From positions 47,596 to 111,595 of the forward strand of contig NZ_FZNZ01000011.1 of assembly GCF_900187995.1 (NCBI RefSeq): a stretch of DNA of 64,000 bases, written 5' to 3'. A model generated the notes under the pieces. That model saw only the letters and a list, made by a program, of their open reading frames with translations, ran no database searches and was not told the origin of the DNA. The translations under genes and the position numbers were made by a program. This document shows, in pieces, positions 7,178 through 16,124 of the stretch. How positions within the stretch are numbered: position 1 is the first letter of the stretch; the number at the start of each line of letters is the position of its first letter. The DNA is from Prevotella jejuni. GTDB taxonomy: Bacteria; Bacteroidota; Bacteroidia; Bacteroidales; Bacteroidaceae.

Positions 7178-9243
7178 TTCTTTTTAAATATTTTGGGAAT
7201 GATTGTTGTTACTTTTGGTGCTTTTGTCATATCTCCGCCAGCATAGAAAAAACTAGTTTGAATCTGACCTTTCTTACCAATATTTAAAACTTTATTTATT
7301 GTAATACCATATTTATTAGTGCTTCTAGAAACTTCAGTTCCTTTGACTAATGTTGTAGCAAATATTTTTGCTAATTGCTTTTTAGAACTAATACCTAAGG
7401 CGGTTAATTCCTTCAGGTTTTGAGCAGATCTTTGGACATTATGCACATTGCCTTCAACTACTCTGCCGAAGAAATAATCAAATTTACTCTCCGCAACTGT
7501 GAATTCTGCAACTTTAGTTCCTTTGTTAAGCACTTTAAATAAGCCTGCTCCACCACCAACTAGCCCTAAACCGATGTCTGAAAAAGTTGCTATACTATTT
7601 GCTGTATTGTCACTAGCTCCAGCAAATTTTACACCAGCTTTAATTCCTTGAAAGGTAAATGAATCAACTTCTTTACCTGTCCAAAGTTGTCTTACACCAG
7701 CCTGAACATCATCTACCCCATGGACTACAGCTATTCCCCCTACAACAGCACCTACTCCTGACCAAGATGTAGCAATACCTCCTGTAATACCAGCTATTAT
7801 TTGTAGACTACCTCCAATTACACGTAACCCTCCTGTAAATCTATTCCAACCAGGTCCTCGCCCATCAGGATCAATCAACTTAATTGGGTTGTCAAAAGTA
7901 TAGACATATCCACCAGTAGTTGTATATTTCTCCGCTAACGGATCCACCCCATACCACAGACTCGTGATGGGATTCATGTACCTTGCACCATAATAGTACA
8001 AGCCTGTCTCGTCATCGAACTGCTTGCCATTGAACTTATACGGCAGGTCTTCACTGCTGCTGTGCTCATCAACTAACAGTTCACCATATGGCAGGTAAGC
8101 ATCATACTGGGTGATGTTGGCTTTATCATCAGTTATGTAAGATGTTGAGCCGAGGTGGTCACTGTGATAGAAGAAGGTTTCTTCTTTCGTAGTGTCGTTT
8201 GGAATATAACCATATCCAGCCTGTGGGTCATCAGGGTTGCTTGGGTCATTCCAACTTACAGGTGGACCGGGGTTGGTATTCGGTGTGGTGTTGGGGCGTG
8301 GAGTCTGAATCCAACCCTGAGGCACATCATGGTTGCCAAGTTCTGTGAGAACGGCATTATAACCAACACCCGTGTTCTCCGGATCACCATACGCACCCTT
8401 CTCTGTAGGTACACCTGGAGCTACACCCACCTTCTTATAATACGCTTCCTTCTGTGTCTGTATCTGATTCATACGCTCTGCATAGTCCTGCTGACCAGCT
8501 GTTACGTATGAGCCATTGCGCCCATAGACGTTATTGAACAGACCTGTTCCTATCCTTGAAGCGATACGCTTGTCACCAATAAAATAATGCTTTGTAAAGC
8601 GATTCTTATTGACAGAGAGGATACTTGCTGGATAGAGCGTGAAGTTATCCGTCTCGTGGAAGGTGATACCCTGCGGCGCACCGTTGATATACACACCCTC
8701 CATCGTTCCGTAACTCTTCATGATACGCTCACCAGCAGCATTGTAAGTGTAACGACTCGTCTTACCGTTATCGCTTAAGACCATGAGGCGGTTATCCTCA
8801 TCCCAGTACATCTCACGGGTAGTGTTCGCCGAGTCGTTCGTTACCAGCGTTGGATTACCATTAGCATCGTAGGTATAATGGTCGTGACCAATCTGCGTTG
8901 GAGCCGTCGGGTGGTTACTGTCCTCATACTTATAAGCAAAGTTATAAGACTTAGCAGTTGTCGTTGAGTCCACCTTCTGCACCTTTGTGAGCGGTTCACT
9001 CATCCGTCCGAACGACATCACCATATCATACGATGCACGCTTCGCCTTACCGTTTGCATGAATAAGACGGTTCAGCTCATCATACTCATACGTATGCGAA
9101 CTCCTTCCTCCTAACTTCGCCTTGTTGAGTTTCGTCAGCGACGTTGGGTTGGCGGCATTCGTGATACCGAGGATATTATCCACAGCATCATAGCGATACC
9201 TGTTTTCCATCACAGTCTGACCATCCGCTGTAAGGTTCATCAC
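7174..9243 (-). CDS. Rhs core with C-terminal toxin domain (FGR-HN-RS type), cassette 3, N-terminus missing
   Basis: It has the same core as cassettes 1 and 2 up to LIDPDG. A Gly/Ala-rich hydrophobic linker of about 110 residues follows (LQIIAGITGGIATSW, GLGLVGGGAGLF), possibly membrane-inserting. The last 100 residues contain FDYFFGRVVEGNVHNVQRS and a C-terminal beta-rich KAPKVTTIIP. I recall similar FGR...HN..RS domains at the tips of polymorphic toxins, where they are taken to be nucleases, but I cannot name the family reliably. The usable start is a GTG or ATG at 9243/9240 inside the core. Homology to the other copies extends to about 9258 and then stops at an in-frame TAG, so this copy is the most heavily truncated. 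Confidence 0.85.
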   Translation of the reverse strand: MMNLTADGQTVMENRYRYDAVDNILGITNAANPTSLTKLNKAKLGGRSSHTYEYDELNRLIHANGKAKRASYDMVMSFGRMSEPLTKVQKVDSTTTAKSYNFAYKYEDSNHPTAPTQIGHDHYTYDANGNPTLVTNDSANTTREMYWDEDNRLMVLSDNGKTSRYTYNAAGERIMKSYGTMEGVYINGAPQGITFHETDNFTLYPASILSVNKNRFTKHYFIGDKRIASRIGTGLFNNVYGRNGSYVTAGQQDYAERMNQIQTQKEAYYKKVGVAPGVPTEKGAYGDPENTGVGYNAVLTELGNHDVPQGWIQTPRPNTTPNTNPGPPVSWNDPSNPDDPQAGYGYIPNDTTKEETFFYHSDHLGSTSYITDDKANITQYDAYLPYGELLVDEHSSSEDLPYKFNGKQFDDETGLYYYGARYMNPITSLWYGVDPLAEKYTTTGGYVYTFDNPIKLIDPDGRGPGWNRFTGGLRVIGGSLQIIAGITGGIATSWSGVGAVVGGIAVVHGVDDVQAGVRQLWTGKEVDSFTFQGIKAGVKFAGASDNTANSIATFSDIGLGLVGGGAGLFKVLNKGTKVAEFTVAESKFDYFFGRVVEGNVHNVQRSAQNLKELTALGISSKKQLAKIFATTLVKGTEVSRSTNKYGITINKVLNIGKKGQIQTSFFYAGGDMTKAPKVTTIIPKIFKKK

Positions 9244-9258
9244 CTGCAGACGTTCACA

Positions 9259-9564
9259 CTGCTATCCTAAGTATAGACTTATCTATTCCTTTATTATACT
9301 TTGATAGACTGTATCTTTCCAAACTGTAAATGAGGACATTATATACCGACTCATTAGAGCCAATATTTGCTGAACGTCCTTGCGAAAAAGCCCCGAAGCC
9401 TATACCTTCATTAGGCCAACTCAACTATACAGAATGGCGTGAAAGAAATGATAGAGTTGAATTCTTATACATTCAGTGGTTCACTTCTCCTACAGATTGA
9501 ATCTACCTTTTGACAACAAAGGTAATGAATCAACCTTGTTTCACAAAAAGATTTTATATATTGT
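9259..9564. other. Gap between array and next gene; holds one small plus-strand frame
   Basis: About 300 bp. Besides the small open frame at 9330-9500 I see no gene, no promoter consensus and no strong hairpin. The left edge is the breakpoint of the Rhs core. Confidence 0.5.
9330..9500 (+). CDS. Possible 56-residue protein or gene remnant
   Basis: An ATG at 9330 opens a plus-strand frame of 56 codons ending in TGA at 9500. The product starts MRTLYTDSLEPIFAERP and ends FLYIQWFTSPTD. Its composition is protein-like, unlike the low-complexity chance frames nearby. It runs opposite to the flanking genes and has no visible promoter, so it may be the relic of an older gene at the breakpoint. No family is recognised. 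Confidence 0.3.
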   Translation: MRTLYTDSLEPIFAERPCEKAPKPIPSLGQLNYTEWRERNDRVEFLYIQWFTSPTD

Positions 9565-10041
9565 TTAAGTCTCTTGCTGTAAACGTAGATTACCTTCTAT
9601 TATTTGAGGTGGTGTCTGAGGCTTAAAAGCCATTAAGATTGAAGACTTTTCCTTAATAACATCATCTAATATATAGATATCATCGTCGATTAAACAAGAT
9701 AAGCCTGTGAGAAATTCACAAATCTTATTATGAACATTCAAACTATTTACAAACCGAACATCAATATCCATTTCTAATTGTTCTGTACTATTTAAGTACC
9801 ATCTAATAACAGGTTTATTATATAAGAAAACAGTTATTATTTGATTATGAACACCATGTTCTATACAGTCTGCAAAATCTTTAATACTCTCTTCCATAGA
9901 GAGGAAAGGGGTTTTACAGATATAGTTGTAGATAGCTGTCATAGCACCTCTCTTAAGATGAAAAGCAATTATATCTCTTACATAATCATCATTAGTATAA
10001 TATATATGTTTCTTTATTTGATACCAGTCCATCATAACCAT
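9565..10041 (-). CDS. Unknown protein at edge of toxin array, possible orphan immunity gene
   Basis: The frame encodes 158 residues; of the clustered Met codons at its start (MVMMDW), the ATG giving MDWYQIKKH is the most likely initiator. The product is acidic, without signal peptide or membrane helix, with alternating hydrophobic strands and helices. It lies upstream of the most truncated Rhs cassette and has no adjacent toxin gene. That is typical of orphan immunity genes left behind by cassette exchange, but this is inference. I do not recognise the fold. Confidence 0.5.
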   Translation of the reverse strand: MVMMDWYQIKKHIYYTNDDYVRDIIAFHLKRGAMTAIYNYICKTPFLSMEESIKDFADCIEHGVHNQIITVFLYNKPVIRWYLNSTEQLEMDIDVRFVNSLNVHNKICEFLTGLSCLIDDDIYILDDVIKEKSSILMAFKPQTPPQIIEGNLRLQQET

Positions 10042-10443
10042 CTTATTTGTTCTTAAATATCTGAATCTATCAGATTATCCTTCATGACTTATATTAAAGC
10101 CATCTCCAATAGCTTTATGATAAACAGCTCTTATTCCATTAGGCTCTATATCAAACATCTAATACATAGACGTCGTACGTTCCTGGGAATTCTCATAAAG
10201 AGAAGTTAGCTATATATTAATAACAAGACCGCAATATTTGTATAACAAGTAATATCATCCAATAAACAAAGATAAACAAATATTGGTAAATAAAAGTAGC
10301 TATCAGTAAGAATTAATAAGCCTAATAAAAAATCCTCTTTATTATCGATGCCACCAGTACTTTAGCTTGTAACACTATAAACACTCTGATAATAAAAATA
10401 AAAAAAGGAACATCCTTGCGGATATTCCTCTTATAACACTCAG
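10042..10443. other. Intergenic stretch with a possible gene remnant
   Basis: About 400 bp of low-GC sequence. On the minus strand at 10075-10158 a 27-codon frame (MFDIEPNGIRAVYHKAIGDG...) looks coding. It is preceded, one frame over, by a further coding-like stretch (YDVYVLDV), which suggests the 3' end of a decayed, frameshifted gene. No promoter or RNA was recognised in the rest. Confidence 0.35.
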
Positions 10444-10518
10444 TGATTCCGTTGGGGTTCGAACCCAAGACCCACAGCTTAGAAGGCTGTTGCTCTAATC
10501 CAACTGAGCTACGGAACC
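10444..10518 (-). tRNA. tRNA-Arg (anticodon TCT)
   Basis: The minus strand folds as a complete cloverleaf. The acceptor GGTTCCG pairs with CGGAATC (one G-U), the D arm is GCTC...GAGC, the anticodon stem ACAGC/GCTGT encloses loop CTTCTAA, and the T arm is TTGGG-TTCGAAC-CCCAA. The discriminator is A and CCA is not encoded. Its position beside the variable Rhs region is a typical boundary for accessory DNA. Confidence 0.95.
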
Positions 10519-10606
10519 ATCATGCGGGTGCAAAGGTACGGAATAAATTCGGTTCTGCCAAATTCCATTCCTTCAAATTTCATACCTATTAAACTATCTT
10601 GTCAAA

Positions 10607-12289
10607 TTATTTATATTTCTGTAAAAACGTATCGGCTTGTGTATTACCAAGTTCCTTTGCTTTTTGAATATTCTTTATTCCAGACTCTTTCTGTTTACTT
10701 TCGCATTGTGCTATACCCAAGATAAGGTATGCATCAGGCTGAGTATCATCAAGTTGGATTGCTTGTTGAGCAGCACTCATAGCAGCATCAAGCTTATTTA
10801 AACGTAACAAAAGGCTTCCTGCCTCCGTTGGGTATAATGCTTCTTTAGGGTCAAGTCGTGATGCAACAAGAATGTCTTGTAGTGCCTGCTGCCACATACG
10901 TCCCTTCACCTCACACTGTTCACGCATATAATAGAATGCTGCGCCAAGACGTCCTTGATTAAAATATTCATACGTATAATAATCTTGTACAGCCTTTCGA
11001 TACTCCCCCATCTTCTCCAGCTGTTGTCCACGTGTATAGAAATATGGTGCAGAAGTAGATACGTATGGTGTATCACAAAGTTCGATACTCTTATTGAGCA
11101 AGTCGAGAATCTCCTGATCAGTACCTCCCAGATGTTGGCGACTCTGTGCCATTTCCAAATACAACTCTGGATTATTAAATTTCGTCTTAGTTAGTGCCTC
11201 AAAGTCTGTATAAGCCTTTGCATAATCACCCTTTGCATAAGTAATTTGTGCTTGCAAATGGCGATAAGCATCATTGGCTTTTGCAGATTGAGCCTTTTGG
11301 ACTTCATCCAAAGCCTTATCAAGTGTCCACCCAATAGCTTTAGCTTTTTCCTCAAACTCAGGGATAAACGCATTACGATAAATAAGACGAGCAAAATTAT
11401 AGTGAGCTTCATCCTTTGCAGTAACCTTTCCAATAGCAGTCTGCATTGTTTTATCAGCATTTGCGACCTCACCTTTAGCAATCTGTATGTTCGCTAACGC
11501 ATAATATCCATCATTTGACTGTGGGAACTTAGTAATAAATTCGTTGACAATAGCCTCATGTATATTAGCAGGCTTCTCTGAAGAAAGCATCAAAGCAACA
11601 ACAGCCTCTTCCAACGTGTTAGGTAAACCGATTCGTATATCACTCTGTCGAAGCGTTACATCATTCTGTGAAAGACCCTTAAGAACAAACTCCTTCGCAT
11701 AGTTAGCATCCGTGGAACTCTGGGAGTCACCAGATTTATTGTACAAACCTATAACCTGTCCCTTTTTATCAAAGACCGGAACACCATTCATCTTATCTGT
11801 TGCAGATGAGCTTAAAATAGCATAGTTATACTTATCCATGAATTTTTCAACGCTTGTCACATTGGCTTTCTCAGCATTTCCACTTTTAAGTATAGGAGTA
11901 AGCCAAACCTCGTCACCTGCAGAAACAGTTGTTGCTAAAGGTGCAGCAGCAGTCTTACCACTCACTTGAAACTTTGCTATATCATAGATTTCATTCGCAC
12001 CAAGCAGACATTCCACGTCATGCTTCTGTCCCTTCGAATCTACAATAACAGCTTTATCAGCACCTATAAAAGGCTTCCATGGACTGACAGCAATACCATC
12101 AGTACTTATGCAAACACCATTAGAAGTTGCCAAAATACTGCCATCTGCCTTAAAAGTTGTCAATGTAAAGGCTGCATCTGCAGCTTTCTTCACAGCAGCA
12201 GGCTGTGCGAAAAGGCTTGTAGACACACCAAACACAAGTGAAATGGCCAAAATTAAAGTTCTTAGTTTCATGTTCATTCTTTCTTTCAT
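10607..12289 (-). CDS. Secreted trypsin-like pseudo-protease with TPR repeats
   Basis: This 560-residue protein has a signal peptide (hydrophobic core ending SLFAQ). The start is probably the third Met, MKLRTLIL, at 12271. Residues of about 30-210 follow the chymotrypsin fold: the first strand ends GVCISTDGIAVSP and DIAKFQV aligns with the catalytic Asp. The usual His region reads PWK and the GNSGGPV motif reads KMNGVPVF, so His and Ser both appear lost. From about 250 to the end it is helical with TPR-like repeats (YYALANIQIAKGE, PDAYLILGIAQCE). It probably acts as a periplasmic scaffold rather than an enzyme. It lies 20 bp downstream of recN and may be co-transcribed. Confidence 0.75.
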   Translation of the reverse strand: MKERMNMKLRTLILAISLVFGVSTSLFAQPAAVKKAADAAFTLTTFKADGSILATSNGVCISTDGIAVSPWKPFIGADKAVIVDSKGQKHDVECLLGANEIYDIAKFQVSGKTAAAPLATTVSAGDEVWLTPILKSGNAEKANVTSVEKFMDKYNYAILSSSATDKMNGVPVFDKKGQVIGLYNKSGDSQSSTDANYAKEFVLKGLSQNDVTLRQSDIRIGLPNTLEEAVVALMLSSEKPANIHEAIVNEFITKFPQSNDGYYALANIQIAKGEVANADKTMQTAIGKVTAKDEAHYNFARLIYRNAFIPEFEEKAKAIGWTLDKALDEVQKAQSAKANDAYRHLQAQITYAKGDYAKAYTDFEALTKTKFNNPELYLEMAQSRQHLGGTDQEILDLLNKSIELCDTPYVSTSAPYFYTRGQQLEKMGEYRKAVQDYYTYEYFNQGRLGAAFYYMREQCEVKGRMWQQALQDILVASRLDPKEALYPTEAGSLLLRLNKLDAAMSAAQQAIQLDDTQPDAYLILGIAQCESKQKESGIKNIQKAKELGNTQADTFLQKYK

Positions 12290-12309
12290 TGTATGTTTTT
12301 AGTAAGGTG

Positions 12310-13983
12310 TTATTTTTTCTTCTTGCTTAATTCTAACAGTTCACGAGCATTCTGTAAAGCTGCATCAGAGATATCAGCTCCCGAAAGCATCTGTGCTATC
12401 TCTGTCACACGCTGCTCTTGTGTCAACTCACGCATGTGACTACGAGTACCTTCTGCTGTTTCTTCTTTCTCAACCTTATAATGTGAGCTACCCAAAGCAG
12501 CAATCTGTGGAAGATGAGTGATAGAAATAACCTGACGATTATTATCGCCCATTTCTTGCATGATGAGTGCCATCTTCTGTGCAATCTTACCACTAACACC
12601 AGTATCAATCTCATCAAAAATAATTGTTGGTAACTTCACTGCTCCACTTACCATTGCCTTTAACGACAACATCACACGAGCAATCTCACCACCGGAAGCC
12701 ACCTGTGCTACTGGTTCCATAGCTGTACTTGTATTGGCAGAGAAAAGGAATTGAACCTTGTCTGCGCCATCTAATGATAGAGCCTTAGGCGACAAATCAA
12801 CCTTAAACCTAACATTAGGAATACCGAGCGGTATAAGACGGCTCTTCATCTGTTCTTCAACAATCTTTATAGCTTTATGTCTTAGCCCTGTTAACTTCTC
12901 TGCTTGCTTTTCACAAGCTACAAGTTTTGCTTTCACATCTTGTTCAAGTAAATCCAGTTCTTCGTCGCTATTATCGATATTCTTAAGCTGTTCTGCAATA
13001 TTATCACGAATCTCGATGAGCTCCTTCTCTGTAGAAACATGGAATTTCTGTTCAAGTGTATTCAGTAAGTCAAGCTGCTGATTGATACTATCTAAGCGTG
13101 AAGGGTCAAAGTCGATATTCTCAACTTCACCACTGACCTCACCTGCAATATCCTTCAACTCTATATGTACTGATGACAGTCGTTGTATCAGTTCTTGTGC
13201 TTTAGGATACACCTTCTCTATATCGCTAAGACTATCCAGACTCTTTCCAAGCTTACTAATAACTCCACTATCATCATCATTCAGCAGATTATCAGCTTCA
13301 TAGAAAGCTGTTTTGATATCTTCAGAATGTGAGAGAGTCTCACTCTCCTGCTCCAACTCTTCTTGCCTGCCTTCTACCAACCCTGCGTTATCCAATTCAC
13401 TAAACTGAAAACGCATAAACTCTTCGTTTTCCTGTGCCTTTGAGATCTGTTCTTTCACACTTAACAGACGTCGTTCAGCCTCTTTATATTGCTGAAATGC
13501 TGAACGATAAGCAGCCAGTTCCTTACTGTCTTGAGCAATGATGTCTATAACATTCAGTTGAAAATCATCCTTCTGTAACAATAAGTTTTGATGCTGTGAA
13601 TGAACATCTATTAGCTGCTCACCCAATGCACGCATCATCTGCAACGACACTGGCGTATCATTAATAAAAGCACGAGACTTGCCCGTAGCCGTTAGTTCAC
13701 GACGAACAATTGTATCTTCTGGCTCGAAATCAATATCATGTTCTGCAAAGAAAGAATCAAAACCATAGTTAGAAAGGTCAAAATGTGCTTCAATAGTACA
13801 TTTCTTCTCTCCTTGTTTAATTTGTTTGCTATCAGCTCGATTACCTAACAATAATCCAATAGCACCAAGGATAATACTCTTTCCTGCACCTGTTTCACCA
13901 GTAATAACCGAGAAACCAGAATGAAAGGCTATATCCAACTGGTCTATCAACGTGTAGTTTTTTATATATAGATGTTTCAGCAT
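12310..13983 (-). CDS. recN: DNA repair ATPase RecN
   Basis: This SMC-like protein acts in double-strand break repair. The N-terminal Walker A is GETGAGKS, followed by the typical LGNRADSKQI; a central coiled coil spans about residues 150-350. The ABC signature (ASGGEIARVMLSLKAM) and Walker B (PTIIFDEIDTGVSG) lie near the C-terminus, with ITHLPQIAALG as the switch His region. At 557 residues it has the usual family length. It is part of a minus-strand run (dnaN, exonuclease, coaBC, PorD-like, recN), an order I associate with Bacteroidota genomes. Confidence 0.97.
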   Translation of the reverse strand: MLKHLYIKNYTLIDQLDIAFHSGFSVITGETGAGKSIILGAIGLLLGNRADSKQIKQGEKKCTIEAHFDLSNYGFDSFFAEHDIDFEPEDTIVRRELTATGKSRAFINDTPVSLQMMRALGEQLIDVHSQHQNLLLQKDDFQLNVIDIIAQDSKELAAYRSAFQQYKEAERRLLSVKEQISKAQENEEFMRFQFSELDNAGLVEGRQEELEQESETLSHSEDIKTAFYEADNLLNDDDSGVISKLGKSLDSLSDIEKVYPKAQELIQRLSSVHIELKDIAGEVSGEVENIDFDPSRLDSINQQLDLLNTLEQKFHVSTEKELIEIRDNIAEQLKNIDNSDEELDLLEQDVKAKLVACEKQAEKLTGLRHKAIKIVEEQMKSRLIPLGIPNVRFKVDLSPKALSLDGADKVQFLFSANTSTAMEPVAQVASGGEIARVMLSLKAMVSGAVKLPTIIFDEIDTGVSGKIAQKMALIMQEMGDNNRQVISITHLPQIAALGSSHYKVEKEETAEGTRSHMRELTQEQRVTEIAQMLSGADISDAALQNARELLELSKKKK

Positions 13984-14046
13984 ATATTTATCAATAATAC
14001 TAAGTGAAGTTAGAATATAGGACTATTTCATACTACAATAGAATTA

Positions 14047-14973
14047 CTACTGTTTTATTTTGTCCCATGTAATGTTCTGACTGGCATTGATGCCAAAGAG
14101 GATATCATAAACTGATTCCTTTTCTTTCTGTGTACCTTTCCCTTTGTATATATTAGCCAATTCGTCCTTTTTATAGTCTGTCCATATCTGTGGTAACATA
14201 CTTATCGGGCGATTGTCATGTGCTTTCTTTAAGTCATTTTCCAATGCAATAGTTATGTTTGTACGTCCACGTTCAGCATTGTTAGCCATCTCGTCCAATC
14301 CTGTTCTGTAATAGTCATATTGTAACTGGCGAAATGGTTTCATTGCACCATCAAGATAGTCATTGATGATAGCAAACCGATTACGTGAATTATCAAAAGC
14401 TTTCCAACCCGTAAAGTTAAGATTCTGTGCATTATTCGTCAGAACCATACAACGTTGAAGAATATCTTCACCACCCATAGGAGCGAAAGAGTCTAAATCT
14501 AAGCCTATGATAAGATAAGCATAATAGGCTATCAGAGCTGTCAATTGATTATCTATATTCTCCTCATTAAACTCAATCTGATCGAATTGAGCAAAGGTGA
14601 AATTGAAATCACCATCCTGATTGTTATAGAGCGTAGAAGTGTAGGCTGCATTATAAACAGGGCGGTTCGCCTGAATTAAAGCCGTACAGGTGAAAAGGTT
14701 ATTACCTGGGTCATACTTACTAACAGTAATATTAAAGTTACAGTTTATACGTTCCTTTCTTTGAAACTGATAATGAGTCCATTGACGAGTATTAATAAAC
14801 TGTTCTAAAGTCTGTTGTAAATTCTCAAAGACAGAAGCATCCGTACCCTGAATCTGATTATGATTCACGGTCACTTTCGCATTCAACTCTTGTGCTGATA
14901 ATTCTCTATTAGAGAATAGCAACAAGCTCATCAATAATATCACGAGCCACTTCTGCCTTTGGTTTCTTTGCAT
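14047..14973 (-). CDS. DUF4835 family protein (PorD-like, type IX secretion associated)
   Basis: This 308-residue protein has a signal peptide (KWLVILLMSLLLFSN...LSAQ). The mature sequence starts ELNAKVTVNHNQIQGTDASV, the hallmark of DUF4835. That family is annotated as PorD of the type IX secretion system in several Bacteroidota; the link is from memory. Its start overlaps the end of coaBC by 65 bp, because the codons for the signal peptide lie inside coaBC. A later start would remove the signal peptide, so the early start is preferred. Expected location is periplasm or outer membrane. Confidence 0.85.
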   Translation of the reverse strand: MQRNQRQKWLVILLMSLLLFSNRELSAQELNAKVTVNHNQIQGTDASVFENLQQTLEQFINTRQWTHYQFQRKERINCNFNITVSKYDPGNNLFTCTALIQANRPVYNAAYTSTLYNNQDGDFNFTFAQFDQIEFNEENIDNQLTALIAYYAYLIIGLDLDSFAPMGGEDILQRCMVLTNNAQNLNFTGWKAFDNSRNRFAIINDYLDGAMKPFRQLQYDYYRTGLDEMANNAERGRTNITIALENDLKKAHDNRPISMLPQIWTDYKKDELANIYKGKGTQKEKESVYDILFGINASQNITWDKIKQ

Positions 14974-16123
14974 AACGCTTCTTACCTTCTTTGTTGATAA
15001 TCGTTATTTGGTTATCATCTGCCTGAAAAGTTGTCCCTGGTATCCTCGTTGAATTCAATACGATGAAATCAGCATTCTTCTTTTCCAACTTTCTTTGAGC
15101 ATTATTTTCTTCTTCATTCGTCTCCAGTGCGAATGCAACAATGCGTTGACTCTTTTCCTTCATACGCCCTATTGTCGCAGCAATATCCTGTGTTGGCTTC
15201 AGCTTTAAGACTAAGTCGTCACCTACACGCTTAATCTTTTCTTCTGCAATCGCCTCAGGTCGGAAGTCAGCAACAGCTGCACAAAGTATCGCAGCATCGC
15301 AATCAGGAAATACTCTGACAGCAGCCTCAAACATTTCCTTGCAACTTTCAACATTTACTCGTTGGATGCCATCAGAACACGTAAGGCTTACTGGTCCTGC
15401 TACAAGCACCACTTTTGCACCACGTCGGGCACATTCCTCAGCTAAAGCGAAGCCCATCTTACCAGACGAATAATTACCTATAAAACGTACTGGGTCAATC
15501 TTTTCGTATGTAGGACCAGCTGTTATAAGAATTTTTTTATCTTTTAGGTCATATAAAGCAGACTGTGACTCAGATGAAACAGAGAAGAATTTGTCTAATG
15601 CCTTGACGATATTCTCTGGCTCTTCCATCCTCCCTTTCCCTTCCAGACCACTGGCAAGAAAACCGCTACCTGGCTCTATTATATAATTACCAAAGCTACG
15701 CAATGTCTCTATATTCTTCTGTGTAGAAGGATGCTTATACATATCTAAGTCCATTGCTGGCGCAATAAAGACAGGTGCTTTCATAGAGAGATAGGTAGTA
15801 ATAAGCATATTGTCAGCTATTCCATTTGCCATTTTGCCTAACGTTGCAGCTGTACAAGGTGCAATGACCATAGCATCTGCCCATAGCCCAAGGTCTACGT
15901 GAGAATTCCACGTACCATCCTTCTGTGAGAAAAACTCACTTACGACAGGTTTATGTGTCAAGGCCGACAATGTGATAGGGGTAATAAATTCTTTACCAGC
16001 AGGGGTGATAACCACCTGTACCTCTGCCCCACTCTTTATCAGCTCACGAATAATAAGACAACTCTTATAAGCCGCTATAGAACCTGTTATGCCTAAAACT
16101 ATTTTCTTCCCTGTCAACATCAC
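14909..16123 (-). CDS. coaBC: Bifunctional phosphopantothenoylcysteine decarboxylase / synthetase
   Basis: CoaBC makes 4'-phosphopantetheine from phosphopantothenate and cysteine in coenzyme A synthesis. The N-terminal flavoprotein (CoaC) domain has GSIAAYKS, SHVDLGLWAD (catalytic His) and PAMDLDMYKHP. The C-terminal CoaB domain has GPTYEKIDPVRFIGNYSSGKMG and AAVADFRP, and Lys-rich substrate residues (LKLKPTQDI). Length is 404, as usual. In the CoaC substrate-clamp loop the sequence is LASGLEGKGRM, where many family members have a catalytic Cys next to the Gly. An alternative start two codons in is possible (MMLTGKK). It sits between the exonuclease gene and the DUF4835 gene, overlapping the latter. 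Confidence 0.95.
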   Translation of the reverse strand: MMLTGKKIVLGITGSIAAYKSCLIIRELIKSGAEVQVVITPAGKEFITPITLSALTHKPVVSEFFSQKDGTWNSHVDLGLWADAMVIAPCTAATLGKMANGIADNMLITTYLSMKAPVFIAPAMDLDMYKHPSTQKNIETLRSFGNYIIEPGSGFLASGLEGKGRMEEPENIVKALDKFFSVSSESQSALYDLKDKKILITAGPTYEKIDPVRFIGNYSSGKMGFALAEECARRGAKVVLVAGPVSLTCSDGIQRVNVESCKEMFEAAVRVFPDCDAAILCAAVADFRPEAIAEEKIKRVGDDLVLKLKPTQDIAATIGRMKEKSQRIVAFALETNEEENNAQRKLEKKNADFIVLNSTRIPGTTFQADDNQITIINKEGKKRYAKKPKAEVARDIIDELVAIL

Positions 16124-16124
16124 C

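Noticed and set aside
1206..9243. Treating the Rhs genes as type VI secretion effectors
   Set aside because: No VgrG, PAAR or other T6SS gene is in the window, and the N-termini that would define the export route are missing.
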